Below, in pieces: positions 12,617-22,907 of a stretch of 64,000 nucleotides of DNA; the stretch's first letter is position 1; each line of letters opens with the position of its first letter. Below the pieces are notes generated by a model that was not told the DNA's origin, made no database searches, and saw only the letters and a program-made list of their open reading frames with translations. Source of the stretch: Hygrocybe punicea (Eukaryota; Basidiomycota; Agaricomycetes; Agaricales; Hygrophoraceae); contig OY744465.1 in NCBI GenBank assembly GCA_963556145.1, positions 6,138,001-6,202,000 of the forward strand, in the 5' to 3' direction. Made by a program: the position numbers and the translations under genes.

Positions 12617-15600
12617 TCAAAAAGCTAACTGAGTTGCGTGATGGTCAACATACTTATTTACATAGTAATACTTGAATGCTGCCAAGGTATCTTGAGGTTG
12701 CAGTGCCGGTATGAATTTCCGCCCAAAGACCGGCATGAGATGACATGCTCGAATGATGCACTCCAGGTGGATAACAGATGCAACACGGTGGCCTTCAATG
12801 TCGTGTTCACGCTCTGCAATCCACATGCCTGTGGTACTGTCCGGTTCTTGACTGAGAACCCGAAACCAATGAACCAAGGCACACGGGTATGTTACGCCTT
12901 GGTGGTTGAAAGAAAATAACAGCCGGAGCTGCACCACATCAATCCCCCACATCCCTGGGAGCTCTGGGTCACGATTGAGGAATATGACATCGCGGCGTGG
13001 TCCAGACTTCCTCCAATTATCAGTACATCGGATGTATTCACGACGCATGCCTCGGATACCACTTGGATCACTGGGCGCATGAAAAGAAGCTACTGCCGAA
13101 TTGAAAACCTTCACTTTCCCCGTAAATTGGGGGCATTCGTTTAGTGAAATATGGGCTGACGTGAGGACATTATCTGGATGTAGTTGATCATAGAGGAAGC
13201 GTCGGATGAGAGCGGGCAGCCGTGGCTCAGCAATTTTGGTTGAGATCTGATCTGCCGTGCGTGTATAACCTTATGGCCAACCAAGTCAGTGAACAGCGTT
13301 CAGGGACTAGCACAGGCACCTACAGACTGTCCGTGTCAAATCCACATAACTGGTTACCACCGGGCCATCATCGGTAAGATCCTCAGGTTCCGAGTCCTCC
13401 TCGTGGGCTGTAATGGTGGCATCAGCGGCATCAGCCGCTACCTCAGCATGACCAACACGGTCGCCGTTGGGATCTATCCTGTTGTTAATAATCTGATTTT
13501 ATACCCATTGACACGTCAATGATCTCACCCAGCATCATCAATACCTCGACAAGACATGTTCTTTCCAGCATTTTTCGGCGGGTAAAGTCGACACGCATTG
13601 CAGCCAGCTTGGTCAGTCGTTGATTGGTTAATAACATTTGCCCAAGGGCATTGAAGTGGCTCGATCGCCGCCATGGTTTCTTGACAGCATCTATGTGCTT
13701 CGATTCTGTTATTGACGAACACAATCCGTTTGGAGCACCAAAAGCCCGGATGAGCGTGAGGTAGTGAACCATCGAATGCTGCCGTGGAAGATTGAAGTTC
13801 ATGCGAATACCTGCGGTAAGGAAGATTTTCCGGAAATGGTTAAACCGATTGAGTGCAGCATCAAGCTGTAGTAAGCTGGTTTCAGTATGAGTGTCACGTC
13901 GCACGATGTATGTGAAGTCCATGAAGGCCTGGATGGTGCGGACAATATCATCAGGAACGTGGCCTTCAATGCAGGAAATATATATTTTCATGAGGGCTTT
14001 TGAGTCGTCGCCTGTCCATTGCGAAAAATTCCTGCCGGTGTGAAAGTTCCGGAGTCCCGAAAAAGGTGCAGCACATCCAATGCTAGTATATAGGTTAACG
14101 AAATGAAAGATAGATTTGTTAGATTAGCTCACCGGCGATCAATATCACTGAGAATTTCGTCGGCACGTGCACGACCATGTATCAAAACCAGATAATCTTC
14201 GACCCATTGTATTAAATGGTCCTTGAAGACTCCTTTAATCAATTGATGAAGGATGTCGGGGGCTAGAAGTTCGTGTATGTCTGCCCACGGGAACCCATCT
14301 GTAAAAGGCTGAACAAGAAGGTGAAACAATGATCAAATATATTCACAACGATCAGACCTTGATGTCGCCTGAAATGCCGTAGTCGTCTCTTGCGACTTGC
14401 AATCCAAATGCTTCGATAACGGTTTGGGTATGCTGGTATGTGCGAGTGATTCCAGGGCGGTCCATGCCATCTGGTACAACCAGGCATTTTGCACACCAGC
14501 CTTGAACAACAGACGAGACATATGGTCCGATACCATAAATTGCCTTGCGAAAGTGGCCGTCCCAACATTTGACCACTTCTGGTGTGGTTATAGCCGGCTT
14601 GAGCGGGTCAAGTATTTTGGCGAGTGACGCGTGAAACATCTGTCGCTTGAATAAACGGAAATTTTCCTTGTCGGCATCTTGCCGCTCAGCTGCGCATGAG
14701 GGGTATGTAAGTGAGGATAATTGTCATAATAGCATGCAGATTGACCTTTGGGTTGCGCCAGAAAACCTACAACAACAACTGCATCTCCATGAGCGCGTCG
14801 AACTGTGCTGTGCACATTTCCGATCGAGAGGTAGAGGGGATGGTACGCCGTATCACCTGTCCCAACGGACACTACAGTTTTGTCGCTACCTAGTACTACT
14901 GGCACAAACATTGACCCATGTGTACTGGGGTCCTCAGCAATGATGTCCTAGTGATATGATGAGTTTACGTGCCGTGACAACCAGTGGTTGCTTACCGCTT
15001 GACGCCACGCCCAGTCGCCTGACATGAAATTGTCGTACTGCCGTTCGCTACTGGTGTTGTATGCACGATACGGTGTCGGGTTGATTGAACCATCGAAACT
15101 GGTGTTCGCAAGGATATTGCGCACGATCTCATGCGGATTGCGGTACCACACTTCGTATTCCTTATTCATCCATGAAGGGACCTTGTCGACAGGCTTGACT
15201 CCTTCATACTTGAGTTTGAAGCTCTCCCATTCGACGTCACCCAATTTTGATGAATCGATTGTCTTGTACAAGTCTTTCGCTGACTCAAATGGCGCCTCAG
15301 CACCATGAGGGAGTGCAGATGCATTCCAAAGATCCATTAGGGTATCGATTTGCTGTGCCGGCATCTGATTGCGAGAGTACAGAAATTCGGCTAATTCAAA
15401 TGCCACTCTGTTGTCGAAAGGTGCCCACTCATCAGCCGGTGGATCCTGTTCAACACGTGGTGAGGAATTTGGCGGTAGAAAGTTGCCGTTGATGTTACAT
15501 GGTACCGCTACACAAATTGGCCCAAGTTCAGCAGTTGACAGTGTATATACCATCACCTACTTACCGTTTAGCAATGCATGATACGCCGTATCATTTCCTG

Positions 15601-15940
15601 AAGCACCTCTTGGTGATGCTTCACCTGCGACATCATCTGAAGCCATATCAATGTCTCCGTCCATGTCACCGGCTCGGTCGTCCAAGGAACGGATGTCCCC
15701 CTGAGAGTTATCAACGTCGTCAGATGAATGGGTGTCCTCATCAACTTGATCGTGGACAGAGGTAGTAGCTGGTTGAGCCGGAACAGGTAATTTCGCATGA
15801 GCCTGATGTTTGAGTTGGCCAGATTGGAGATGCTGGACGCGGCGGTGTTTAGTGAGCCCAGACTGGTTACGGAAATATCGACCACACGAGACACACGGTA
15901 AACGTAAGAGAGAGGTTTTGTGCTTTGGGAGCGTAGACAT
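12617..15940 (-). CDS. Plavaka-type transposase (C2H2 finger at N-terminus)
   Basis: ATG at 15938-15940. The first exon encodes a C2H2 finger (LPCVSCGRYFRNQSGLTKH), then an acidic linker. After an intron at about 15554-15497 come blocks I know from mushroom Plavaka transposases: FDNRVAFELAEFLYSRNQMP, FMSGDWAWRQA, FVPVVLGSDKTVVSVGTG, PLYLSIGNVHSTVRRAHGD, ADIHELLAPDILHQLIKG, WVEDYLVLIHG, LPRQHSMVHYLTLIRAFGAP, GLCSSITESKH and FNALGQMLLTNQRL. The C-terminus is GMWGIDVVQLRLLFSF...FGRKFIPALQP. These proteins are DDE-type CMC transposases that bind TIR and subterminal repeats. Introns are numerous and their phases fit wherever I checked, with no frameshift or stop seen, so the gene may be intact. 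Confidence 0.85.
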
Positions 15941-16035
15941 GGTGGGTTCTGTTGACTGAGCTGAGTTGACCTCACGTGCAATGATCTGAACTTGAAAAAA
16001 AAAAGGACATCAGCTCATCCTTCTTTTTCACCTCA
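15941..16035. promoter_or_regulatory. Short bidirectional promoter between transposase and companion gene
   Basis: Only 95 bp separate the divergent ATGs at 15940 (-) and 16036 (+). The stretch contains an E-box CACGTG at 15973-15978 and a run of ten A at about 15994-16003. Co-regulation of the two genes is inferred from geometry. Confidence 0.5.
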
Positions 16036-16162
16036 ATGGTCACTCCTACCATGTCAACGAAATCTTCCCAAGTACAAACTCGCGCTGCTAATGCGGATCA
16101 GCACCCAGGAGAAATCATTGCCAAGAGAAAGCGTCGTACCAAGGCAGAAATGGAGGCAGCGC

Positions 16163-16346
16163 TGTAGAGACATCTATATCTCTGGGTACGTATTCACTCA
16201 TTTTACTATATTCTCTATTTGTTCTATTATTTGTATGTAGTGGCTGTTGTAAATAGTCACAAACAAGTTGAGTTTTGGGTTTTGACCCCAGGGACAACGA
16301 TCTCGCACACCCCGAATCCGCGCCTACCCAGGCCGCGTTCACCACA
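16163..16346 (+). repeat. 5' LTR of the 2.6 kb non-autonomous element
   Basis: 184-bp TG...CA repeat, nearly identical to 18571-18754. Its first bases bring a TAG stop into the companion gene's frame. Confidence 0.9.
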
Positions 16347-16523
16347 TCTGGAGCCCACCGCGAGGAGTGTCAAGCTCACTTCACATTTCCCTCTTTGACT
16401 TCGCCAATTTTGGCACCTTTCCCTCTTTCTGGCAGCAACAGCGCCCCCATAGTCAACAGCGCCCCATATTCAGGAGCATTTCAAGCCTCTCCAGTCGCTC
16501 AGCAACTCCTAGGCCCATTTCCA

Positions 16524-18425
16524 ATGATTCCGACACCTACGTATTGTTTCTTCGTACCAGTTGCGCCCCCTGGGCTGCAGCACTCGGCCTTTTGGCCTTT
16601 TTGTCACAGCGTCACGGCCACGTCACACGGTCTTCAATATGCCCCCCCCTTCGCTTTTCCCATTTATTTCACTAGTTCCCCCACCCACACTCATCTCAAC
16701 ACATCCAACGGACTCGGAAGACGACCCCCCACAGATCCCGCTCGAAAAACCGCGCCCGGAAAGCCCCAGAACGGCCGCAACGAACCCGTCCAACATGGAG
16801 CGCGCCTCGCGCATCAAACGAGTAACGGAGACCCGGTAGTCGAAGGAAAGCGCGCGCATTGCAACGGCTGTTGCATGTGCAGTCCCAGGTACGCCCCTCC
16901 TCGCCGTTTCCGCGGTTGCCGTGCAGGTAAACGCGTCCGCGCGCGCAAGTCCAACGTGAATACGCATATTGACGCGTCCTCACTCGTTTCCGCCTCGTTT
17001 CCGCCCCCGTCTTCGCGTACGCCCTCGCAATCGTCCCCATGGGTGTTCCAACACACGCCGCCATCGTCTGCGCCCGCGCCGTCCCCGGAAAAATGCGTCC
17101 GCACGCGCCAACGCAACGTTAACACGCGTATCGACGCGTCCCCCCTAGTTTCCGGCTCAAATGGCCCCCCGTTTGCACCCACGGACACGCTGTCGTCCCC
17201 GGAGGCGAACCGTGATGCGCCCCTACCGTTTGCGCCCTCGCCAGCCTCAGGACGACCCGCTCACGCGCCCCAACGCGTCGAAAACACGCGTATCGACACC
17301 ACCACCTCCGTTACGCCCTCGTTTCGCCCACCGTCACCGTCTACGCCCTCGCCGTCGTCCCAAGAGGCCAGCCGTGACATGCCCCCACCGTTTGAGCCCG
17401 CGTCGTCCCCAGGAATCCGCGCTAGCGCCCCGCAGACGCCGTTTTCAACATCGGCCCCCGTTTCTGCCTCCGTTTCACCCCCGTTTCGCCCCGCGTTCGC
17501 GTCCACGGCCTCGACGTCGTCCCTAGAGGCGAACCGTTACACGCCCCCGCCGTCTGTCCCCGCGCCGTCTCCAGAAAACCGTGCCGACACTCAACGGACG
17601 CCATTTTTGACCTGTCCCAGCGTATCCGCCCTCGTTTCACCCTTGTGTCGCCTGCCATCCACGTCTCCGCCCTCGCCGTCGTCCCCAGAGGCCATCCGTG
17701 ACACGCCCCCGCCGTCTGAGCCCCCGCCGTCCCCAGAAACCCGCGCCAGCCCCAAACATACCTTGTTTTTGACCAATTCCGCCACATCCGCCCCCGTTCC
17801 GCTCTCGTTTCGACCCCCGGCAGCCGCGTACCACCGCCAGGACCCCCATATCGCCCTCCGTGACGCCGTACAAGCCGCCCCCGCTGCGTTCGAGCCCCCA
17901 ACGCCGTCCCACATCGCCCCACCATTGGCCCCTGCGTTCCATCATCCAGGACCAACGCCAGACCCACGGACCAGCCCCTACGCCCACGTTCACATCCCAG
18001 CGCCTCTGTACGGCCCCCTCCCGTCCCAAACAAGTCCGCCCCTGTCCTTCTTCGATGCCCCCAACACACCACGTCACCCGCTACCCCAGTCAACCCCGCA
18101 TGCCCACGATCCACCCCACGGAGCCTCGCAGGCCCATTCAGTAGCCCATACCACGACCCCGCACTCGACCCCGTCCTGCTACGCCCATGCACTGCCGCTC
18201 CATGACTTCATACCCACTATACCCTTGTCGTTATCCCCAGAAGCAGGCCAGGGCATGCCGCCATCATCCACATTTGCCACTGACGACATACCTGCTTCGA
18301 CTTTGCTTGCGCTCGAGTCAGCATTGTTATCCCTCAAGGCCCTCAAGGTTCTGGAGCAAAAGTTGGTAAAGTTGGTGGATCGGTTGGAGAAGTTGGAAGA
18401 CTTTGTGTTGGAAGATTCCTGTTGA
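16524..18425 (+). CDS. Proline-rich ORF of the LTR element, function unknown
   Basis: One open frame runs from inside the left LTR (about 16275) to 18425; the first ATG in it is 16524, so the product is 633 residues from that ATG or up to 716 if it starts upstream. Near residues 180-230 of the long version there is a Cys-rich basic patch (HCNGCCMCSPRY, RRFRGCRAGKRVRARK). About five degenerate repeats of roughly 55 residues follow, each built around an R/K-rich start, SF-PP-S and P-SPE elements (for example NVNTRIDASPLVS and PSPSSQEASRDMPPPFEP). The last 40 residues form a leucine-rich coiled coil (LLSLKALKVLEQKLVKLVDR). High C content gives spurious long frames on both strands. No known domain is recognised; a gag-like structural role is only a guess. 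Confidence 0.5.
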   Translation: MIPTPTYCFFVPVAPPGLQHSAFWPFCHSVTATSHGLQYAPPFAFPIYFTSSPTHTHLNTSNGLGRRPPTDPARKTAPGKPQNGRNEPVQHGARLAHQTSNGDPVVEGKRAHCNGCCMCSPRYAPPRRFRGCRAGKRVRARKSNVNTHIDASSLVSASFPPPSSRTPSQSSPWVFQHTPPSSAPAPSPEKCVRTRQRNVNTRIDASPLVSGSNGPPFAPTDTLSSPEANRDAPLPFAPSPASGRPAHAPQRVENTRIDTTTSVTPSFRPPSPSTPSPSSQEASRDMPPPFEPASSPGIRASAPQTPFSTSAPVSASVSPPFRPAFASTASTSSLEANRYTPPPSVPAPSPENRADTQRTPFLTCPSVSALVSPLCRLPSTSPPSPSSPEAIRDTPPPSEPPPSPETRASPKHTLFLTNSATSAPVPLSFRPPAAAYHRQDPHIALRDAVQAAPAAFEPPTPSHIAPPLAPAFHHPGPTPDPRTSPYAHVHIPAPLYGPLPSQTSPPLSFFDAPNTPRHPLPQSTPHAHDPPHGASQAHSVAHTTTPHSTPSCYAHALPLHDFIPTIPLSLSPEAGQGMPPSSTFATDDIPASTLLALESALLSLKALKVLEQKLVKLVDRLEKLEDFVLEDSC

Positions 18426-18570
18426 GTTGATTGGATTTTTGTTTTTGTTTTGTTTTGTTTGTTTTGTTTTCAGTATTGTCCCTTCCCTCCCTCCCTTTTT
18501 CTTTTTCCTATTTCTTCCTCCCTTGCCTTATGTGAGACTGGGGACAGTCTCTATTTGTGTCCCTACTGGA

Positions 18571-18754
18571 TGTAGAGACATCTATATCTCTGGGTACGTA
18601 TTCACTCATTTTACTATATTCTCTATTTGTTCTATTATTTGTATGTAGTGGCTGTTGTAAATAGTCACAAACAAGTTGAGTTTTGGGTTTTGACCCCAGG
18701 GACAACGATCTCGCACACCCCGAATCTGCGCCTACCCAGGCCGCGTTCACCACA
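18571..18754 (+). repeat. 3' LTR of the 2.6 kb non-autonomous element
   Basis: Second copy of the 184-bp repeat, ending TTCACCACA directly before the GCGC duplication and the resumed coding sequence. A strong pyrimidine tract lies upstream at about 18480-18530; no clean polypurine tract is visible. Confidence 0.9.
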
Positions 18755-21041
18755 GCGCGTGCCGAACAGCTTGCTGCGAAAGTCGAGAAGGATGCTCTCA
18801 CAGCTGAGCTGATGAGGAACATCGCTCGCTTGGAGGACGAACTTGCTCAAAAAGACGCAAAGGAACGGGCTGGGATTCAAGAGCGACCAAGGCCTCAACC
18901 ACGGGCTGTGGCCTCATCATCGGGTGGCAAACCTCGCAATGAGAAAACGCCTAACGGAGAAGGGCAGTCAGTTGCAGAAAAGGGTGAGTGCGATGCTTTA
19001 CTGACTCGATGCTGCTGATTCTGAGATAGATGCGGTTGCGAAAGACACTGCAGCAGCGGCTGGCAAAACTGCGATGGATGATGTCGTGGAATTTGAGGAT
19101 GAACCTGTTGCTGGTTATCGAGATGATCCCAAGGACCTAACCTACAAACCACAGGCTCAGCAGCAGGCAGAGGAAATAAGCGACGAGGAGATCGGCCAGC
19201 CAACGAAGAAGAAAAGAGTTCAGAAGGGGGACAAGCGAGCAGCCGTCAAGGCGTACCGGAAGGTGGTGGAAGTAAAGGAAGAACAAGAGCGTGAGTACCG
19301 ATTTCGCATCCTGATTGTTGCAACGTTGAAGGCTGAAGGTTGTCTCGGATCAAAGTCACCCAAATTGGAAGGTGCAACCACACAACCAACACATGTTGAT
19401 TCTTGACGATATCACCCTTTTTTTTCACACCCGCAGTACTCTCGACAAGAGTGAGGTCGGTATCATTGATAAATGGGCAACCGAAGTCCGCCAGATGGGT
19501 CAGCCCCCCAAGAGGACTCCTACGAGGAGTCTTCTTAGCAAGGATCACTCAGCTAGTCCTACAAACTCCTCAAGTGCGGCTTCAAGTTCTTTCAGGCCCA
19601 CGGCACACGGTCATTCTGGACTGTCCAAGAGCTCAGAACCAACCACAGTTGAAGGTGTAGATATCCCAGACTCGGATGTGGTTATTGCAAGATCGTCTAA
19701 GTCATCAAACCCGGTAATGTGGCTATTTTTTTTCATATAAAATGTCGTCTTAAATTCTGGTTAGGTCGGGATCAAGATTGAAGATGCAACCATGACCGTG
19801 ACCTCAACGACCAACATCAGTGAATCAGGCCGTCAAGGCCGTGCCCACTTCACCAACCGCGATCTCCCTTTTGGTGCCCAAGATGCGAACGTTTGGCGCC
19901 GAATTTTCATACCCACATACACCGTCTTCGTCGCAAATTACTCCAACCCGTGGACAATTGACGACGACGACTCCGTAATAGCCCTGCAACATATCTGGGA
20001 TGCCATTTATATGAACCGGGCCAACGTGGTCAACATCCCCTACAAGATTGGTTACATGGACAGTGTATTCTTCATCGTACGTTACTATGATCAGCTAAAT
20101 GTAGATACTAATGTACACCGCTCAGTCCAATCAACGAATTTATGAATGGAGGGCGACATTCGCATCGGCCGCCCTGGCAGCAATCAATGACTACTTTTTG
20201 GCCACGCCTGAACTCAATACCAATGAAGCCCGTGCAGCATTTGCTAAACGCCAACTCAAGAACTTCGCATTTCTTTTTGCCGTTGCCGTTGGGAACGACA
20301 GAAACGTAAGCATATTTAAATCTAGTTCAATGCTAGCATAACAACCTGGAAAAAGGATTTCAAAGGCATATATCAAGGTCCCTTCGTTCTTCAAACCTTC
20401 AATGCACATTTCATGGCAATCCGCAATGCAATTAAAATTCCGGCAATCTCGAGGAGTTCGCTTGAGCCGAAGTCGGCGCTTGCGCTGTCAGCGGCAGCTG
20501 TGAGTACTGACATTTGTGGATGTGTGCACACTTACGGATGGGTTGCAAGTCCGAAAGGGCCCTTCGGCTGTGGGCCAACAGGGACCTCATGATCGCAAAC
20601 GAGGAAGAACCTAACAAACTTACCGTGACAATAACCAAAGGCATCAACCCCGCCACTGGACGAGACACAAAGGACACGGCATTCACGGAACAAAACTGGG
20701 GGAAAGCGACGCGGGGTTATCTTAGGTCTATCGAGAAAATGTCATCCGAGGCTTTCGAAGAGGTGATTGAACTGACACAAGAATATGCTCGAAGTGGTCG
20801 TTACACGGATTCTCAGGGTTCAGTAGAGGAAGACGAGGAGCAAGAGCGTGTGGCTCTGATTGAACCTGGCATGAATTGTACGTTTCTCAGCCTTACTTTC
20901 AGTTCCAGCATTCATGAGCTCTTACTTAGAATGCCAACCCCGTCAAAAATCGAGTCCGAGTCTCTCCCTGATCCCACTGTGACCCTCAATATGATTCCGT
21001 CTGCTTGTTTTCCCTCGCTTTTGCTTCCCTTTTCAAAGTAA

Positions 21042-21205
21042 TACCACCGCTAGTACTACTACTAATAGTACTAGTATACCGTGCACTGGCACAATTATAT
21101 GGATTTTAGAGAAAAAATTATCCGTAAAGTTAAATAATTAAGTGTGATTAAGTACGATTAAGTAGATGGACCTTCTTAATTCCACTTAATCACTTAACTA
21201 CTTAA
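21042..21205. repeat. Plavaka right subterminal repeat region (proximal part)
   Basis: After the companion gene the sequence turns AT-rich with many TTAAGT/ACTTAAT words (21125-21205), matching those at 12485-12600 and 26340-26413. The Ngaro element separates this block from the terminal repeat. Confidence 0.65.
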
Positions 21206-21503
21206 TCGAGTTTAAAAATAATTTTACTCAAGTCTAATAGACGAGAGCTTTTCTACTACACGCGATCTCGCCGTATCCCGTTCTATGGCGTAATTCCCTC
21301 ACGCAGGCGTACCTCCTTTCTGACAAAGCGTAACCCTACCTTTCGGGTGAACCCAAGCTCGCGCGGAGAAACAGGAGTTTGTCTCACCCTCCTTTCTCTC
21401 ACCGCATTGGTTCACCCAGGTAGCGTATCCCTCTTTTCCTGTGAACCGTACTCACCACTTTGGCTCACCAGGAGTAGAGATTATTTTTTTATTCTCTTTT
21501 TCA
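21206..21503 (+). repeat. Ngaro split direct repeat A1
   Basis: 298 bp starting TCGAGTTTAAAAATAA, repeated as A2 at 25789-26086. Confidence 0.9.
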
Positions 21504-21533
21504 TATCTGAATAAATTCCATCAAATCTCTTTT

Positions 21534-22907
21534 ATGACTTCTCGCACCAATGCGGACTCAGGGTCTTCGCAGAGACGGACCGGAACGGAATCATTCACGC
21601 ACACGTCAAATTCACAAGCACCATCGCAACTTTCCAGTCAAGCACCACGAGAAGAAGTTATCTCTTCTGAGGCGATTATATCTGCAGCCCCGGAATTCCT
21701 TGCTAGGCCGGACATCACTCGACAGTGCGAGCTCATCCTCAACACATTCAGGAGAGGAGCCACCTCCAAGTCCGACGCTTTCCTTGCTCTCGCGGATACA
21801 ATCCCTGGATCTAGGGAACTCGACAGCGCAGGAAGCAGTGCTCTCGCATCCTACCTCGCGATGCTCGACAGGTACGACTCAGCGACCAACATCATTCCGG
21901 GACCGTTCATCGGCAACCCAATTGACTCGCAACGCCCCCTTTCTCCGCGACCGGATAGAGCTCACGCTGCTGGACCGGATGAAGCCGGGATTGTCGAACC
22001 AGTTGAAACCCACATTGTTGGACAGGATCACACCCACGCTGCTAGACCGGATCCATCTCGCGCATCCTCGATCGAACGAGACAGCGAACCGAAACGAAGG
22101 AGAGTCGATGACTCCGCCCTTCCTTGGACCGTCGCGAACATTATCGGGGACGCCATACTCAAACCCGAGCTTGCCAAGACGCGTCGGCTCCTCCTTGAAT
22201 TCTCGAAAGACATCAAATATGTCCTCAGTTCGCTACTCAACTCGACCAGCCATATCTCTTTCCCCGAGTCCGAGTGGACGGCCCTCATCAAAGGGCAATC
22301 CATCAACCTTGACAAGGTCATCACCCACCACCACTCTGTGTGTCACGACACTCGGACCTCCCAGAAACTCGGGGATGGCATCGAACTCCGGTTCGGCTCA
22401 TCCGACCCCATCAAATCCGTCAAGACGATCGGAGAATGGGTCATCGCCTGGGGGAAAGCGTCCGAAGCTACCCTTTGGGTGTTTCCCCACCGGGACCGGG
22501 AGCTGCAACACTACCAACACTACGTACTCGAGCTCTTCAACAGTGCCCACGCTTCCGTTCACGAGAGGATCATCCTCCTCGATCGTAAAATCCGGACGGA
22601 AGTCGCGTCCCGCAGGGACCTCCTGCTCAGCGATTTCTCCTCGTTTTCACATTGGGAACGATCTTACCTTTCCGAATTCGGTACAGGTTTCCTCGCGTCC
22701 CCTCAAGCGACCAAACGAGATGCTCGAGCCGTTTCAAGCGGCCACAACCGTGCCCGCAACGACACTAAAAAGAAGTCGGAGCCTTGCCGATGTTTCAATG
22801 ACGGAATCTGCCCTTCCATGTCGTCTCAGTGCCGCTACGCTCACATCTGCTCCACATGCCGTCGCGCGGACCATACATCCACTTCCTGCACCAGCACGAA
22901 GGCCTGA
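21534..22907 (+). CDS. Ngaro gag-like protein
   Basis: The ATG at 21534 (MTSRTNADSGSSQRR) is chosen because the frame upstream (from 21441) has no ATG. The N-terminal third is Ser/Thr/Pro-rich; the middle is a helical capsid-like region (ILKPELAKTRRLLLEFSKDIK, SVKTIGEWVIAWGKASEATL). The C-terminus is Cys/His-rich (CRCFNDGICP, CRYAHICSTCRRADHTSTSC) and could bind nucleic acid. It overlaps the RT ORF by 188 bp in another frame. No stop or shift is seen. Confidence 0.75.
   Translation: MTSRTNADSGSSQRRTGTESFTHTSNSQAPSQLSSQAPREEVISSEAIISAAPEFLARPDITRQCELILNTFRRGATSKSDAFLALADTIPGSRELDSAGSSALASYLAMLDRYDSATNIIPGPFIGNPIDSQRPLSPRPDRAHAAGPDEAGIVEPVETHIVGQDHTHAARPDPSRASSIERDSEPKRRRVDDSALPWTVANIIGDAILKPELAKTRRLLLEFSKDIKYVLSSLLNSTSHISFPESEWTALIKGQSINLDKVITHHHSVCHDTRTSQKLGDGIELRFGSSDPIKSVKTIGEWVIAWGKASEATLWVFPHRDRELQHYQHYVLELFNSAHASVHERIILLDRKIRTEVASRRDLLLSDFSSFSHWERSYLSEFGTGFLASPQATKRDARAVSSGHNRARNDTKKKSEPCRCFNDGICPSMSSQCRYAHICSTCRRADHTSTSCTSTKA

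Larger units (their letters stand above)
16163..18754 (+). mobile_element. Non-autonomous LTR retrotransposon, 2592 bp
   Basis: Two direct repeats of 184 bp (16163-16346 and 18571-18754) begin TGTAGAGACATC and end TTCACCACA, i.e. TG...CA. They differ at about one base (CCGAATCC versus CCGAATCT). Flanks give a GCGC target duplication (AGCGC if the terminal A is counted). Two bases after the left LTR comes TGGAGCCCACCGCGAGG, a plausible tRNA primer-binding site, so the element is read on the plus strand. There is no reverse transcriptase, protease or integrase, only a proline-rich ORF. The LTR identity implies a recent insertion. Confidence 0.85.
16036..21041 (+). pseudogene. Plavaka companion gene, interrupted by an LTR element
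   Basis: Starts MVTPTMSTKSSQVQTRAANA at 16036, with KRKRRTKAEMEAA just before the break. Removing the LTR insertion (16163-18754) plus one copy of its GCGC duplication restores the frame into RAEQLAAKVEKDALTAELM, a coiled coil. Later exons give a basic/acidic linker, then a globular region: FGAQDANVWRRIFIPTYTVF, WTIDDDDSVIALQHIWDAIY, RIYEWRATFASAALAAINDYF and LQTFNAHFMAIRNAI. The last part is SERALRLWANRDLM...FTEQNWGKATRGYLRSIEKM. I know similar proteins next to Plavaka-like transposases in mushrooms; their role is unknown, possibly DNA-binding or accessory. The split makes this copy probably non-functional. The 3' end (after about 20878) is uncertain. Confidence 0.65.

Noticed and set aside
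16600..18200. Several long minus-strand and shifted plus frames (up to 256 codons)
   Set aside because: Shadows of C-rich, stop-poor sequence opposite the proline-rich ORF. They are low-complexity Gly/Arg or Pro/Arg, without motifs.
21550..22719. N-terminal 390 residues of the 1064-codon RT frame
   Set aside because: They overlap the gag-like ORF in another frame and look like a Ser/Pro/Arg-rich shadow. The RT start is more likely the ATG at 22720.
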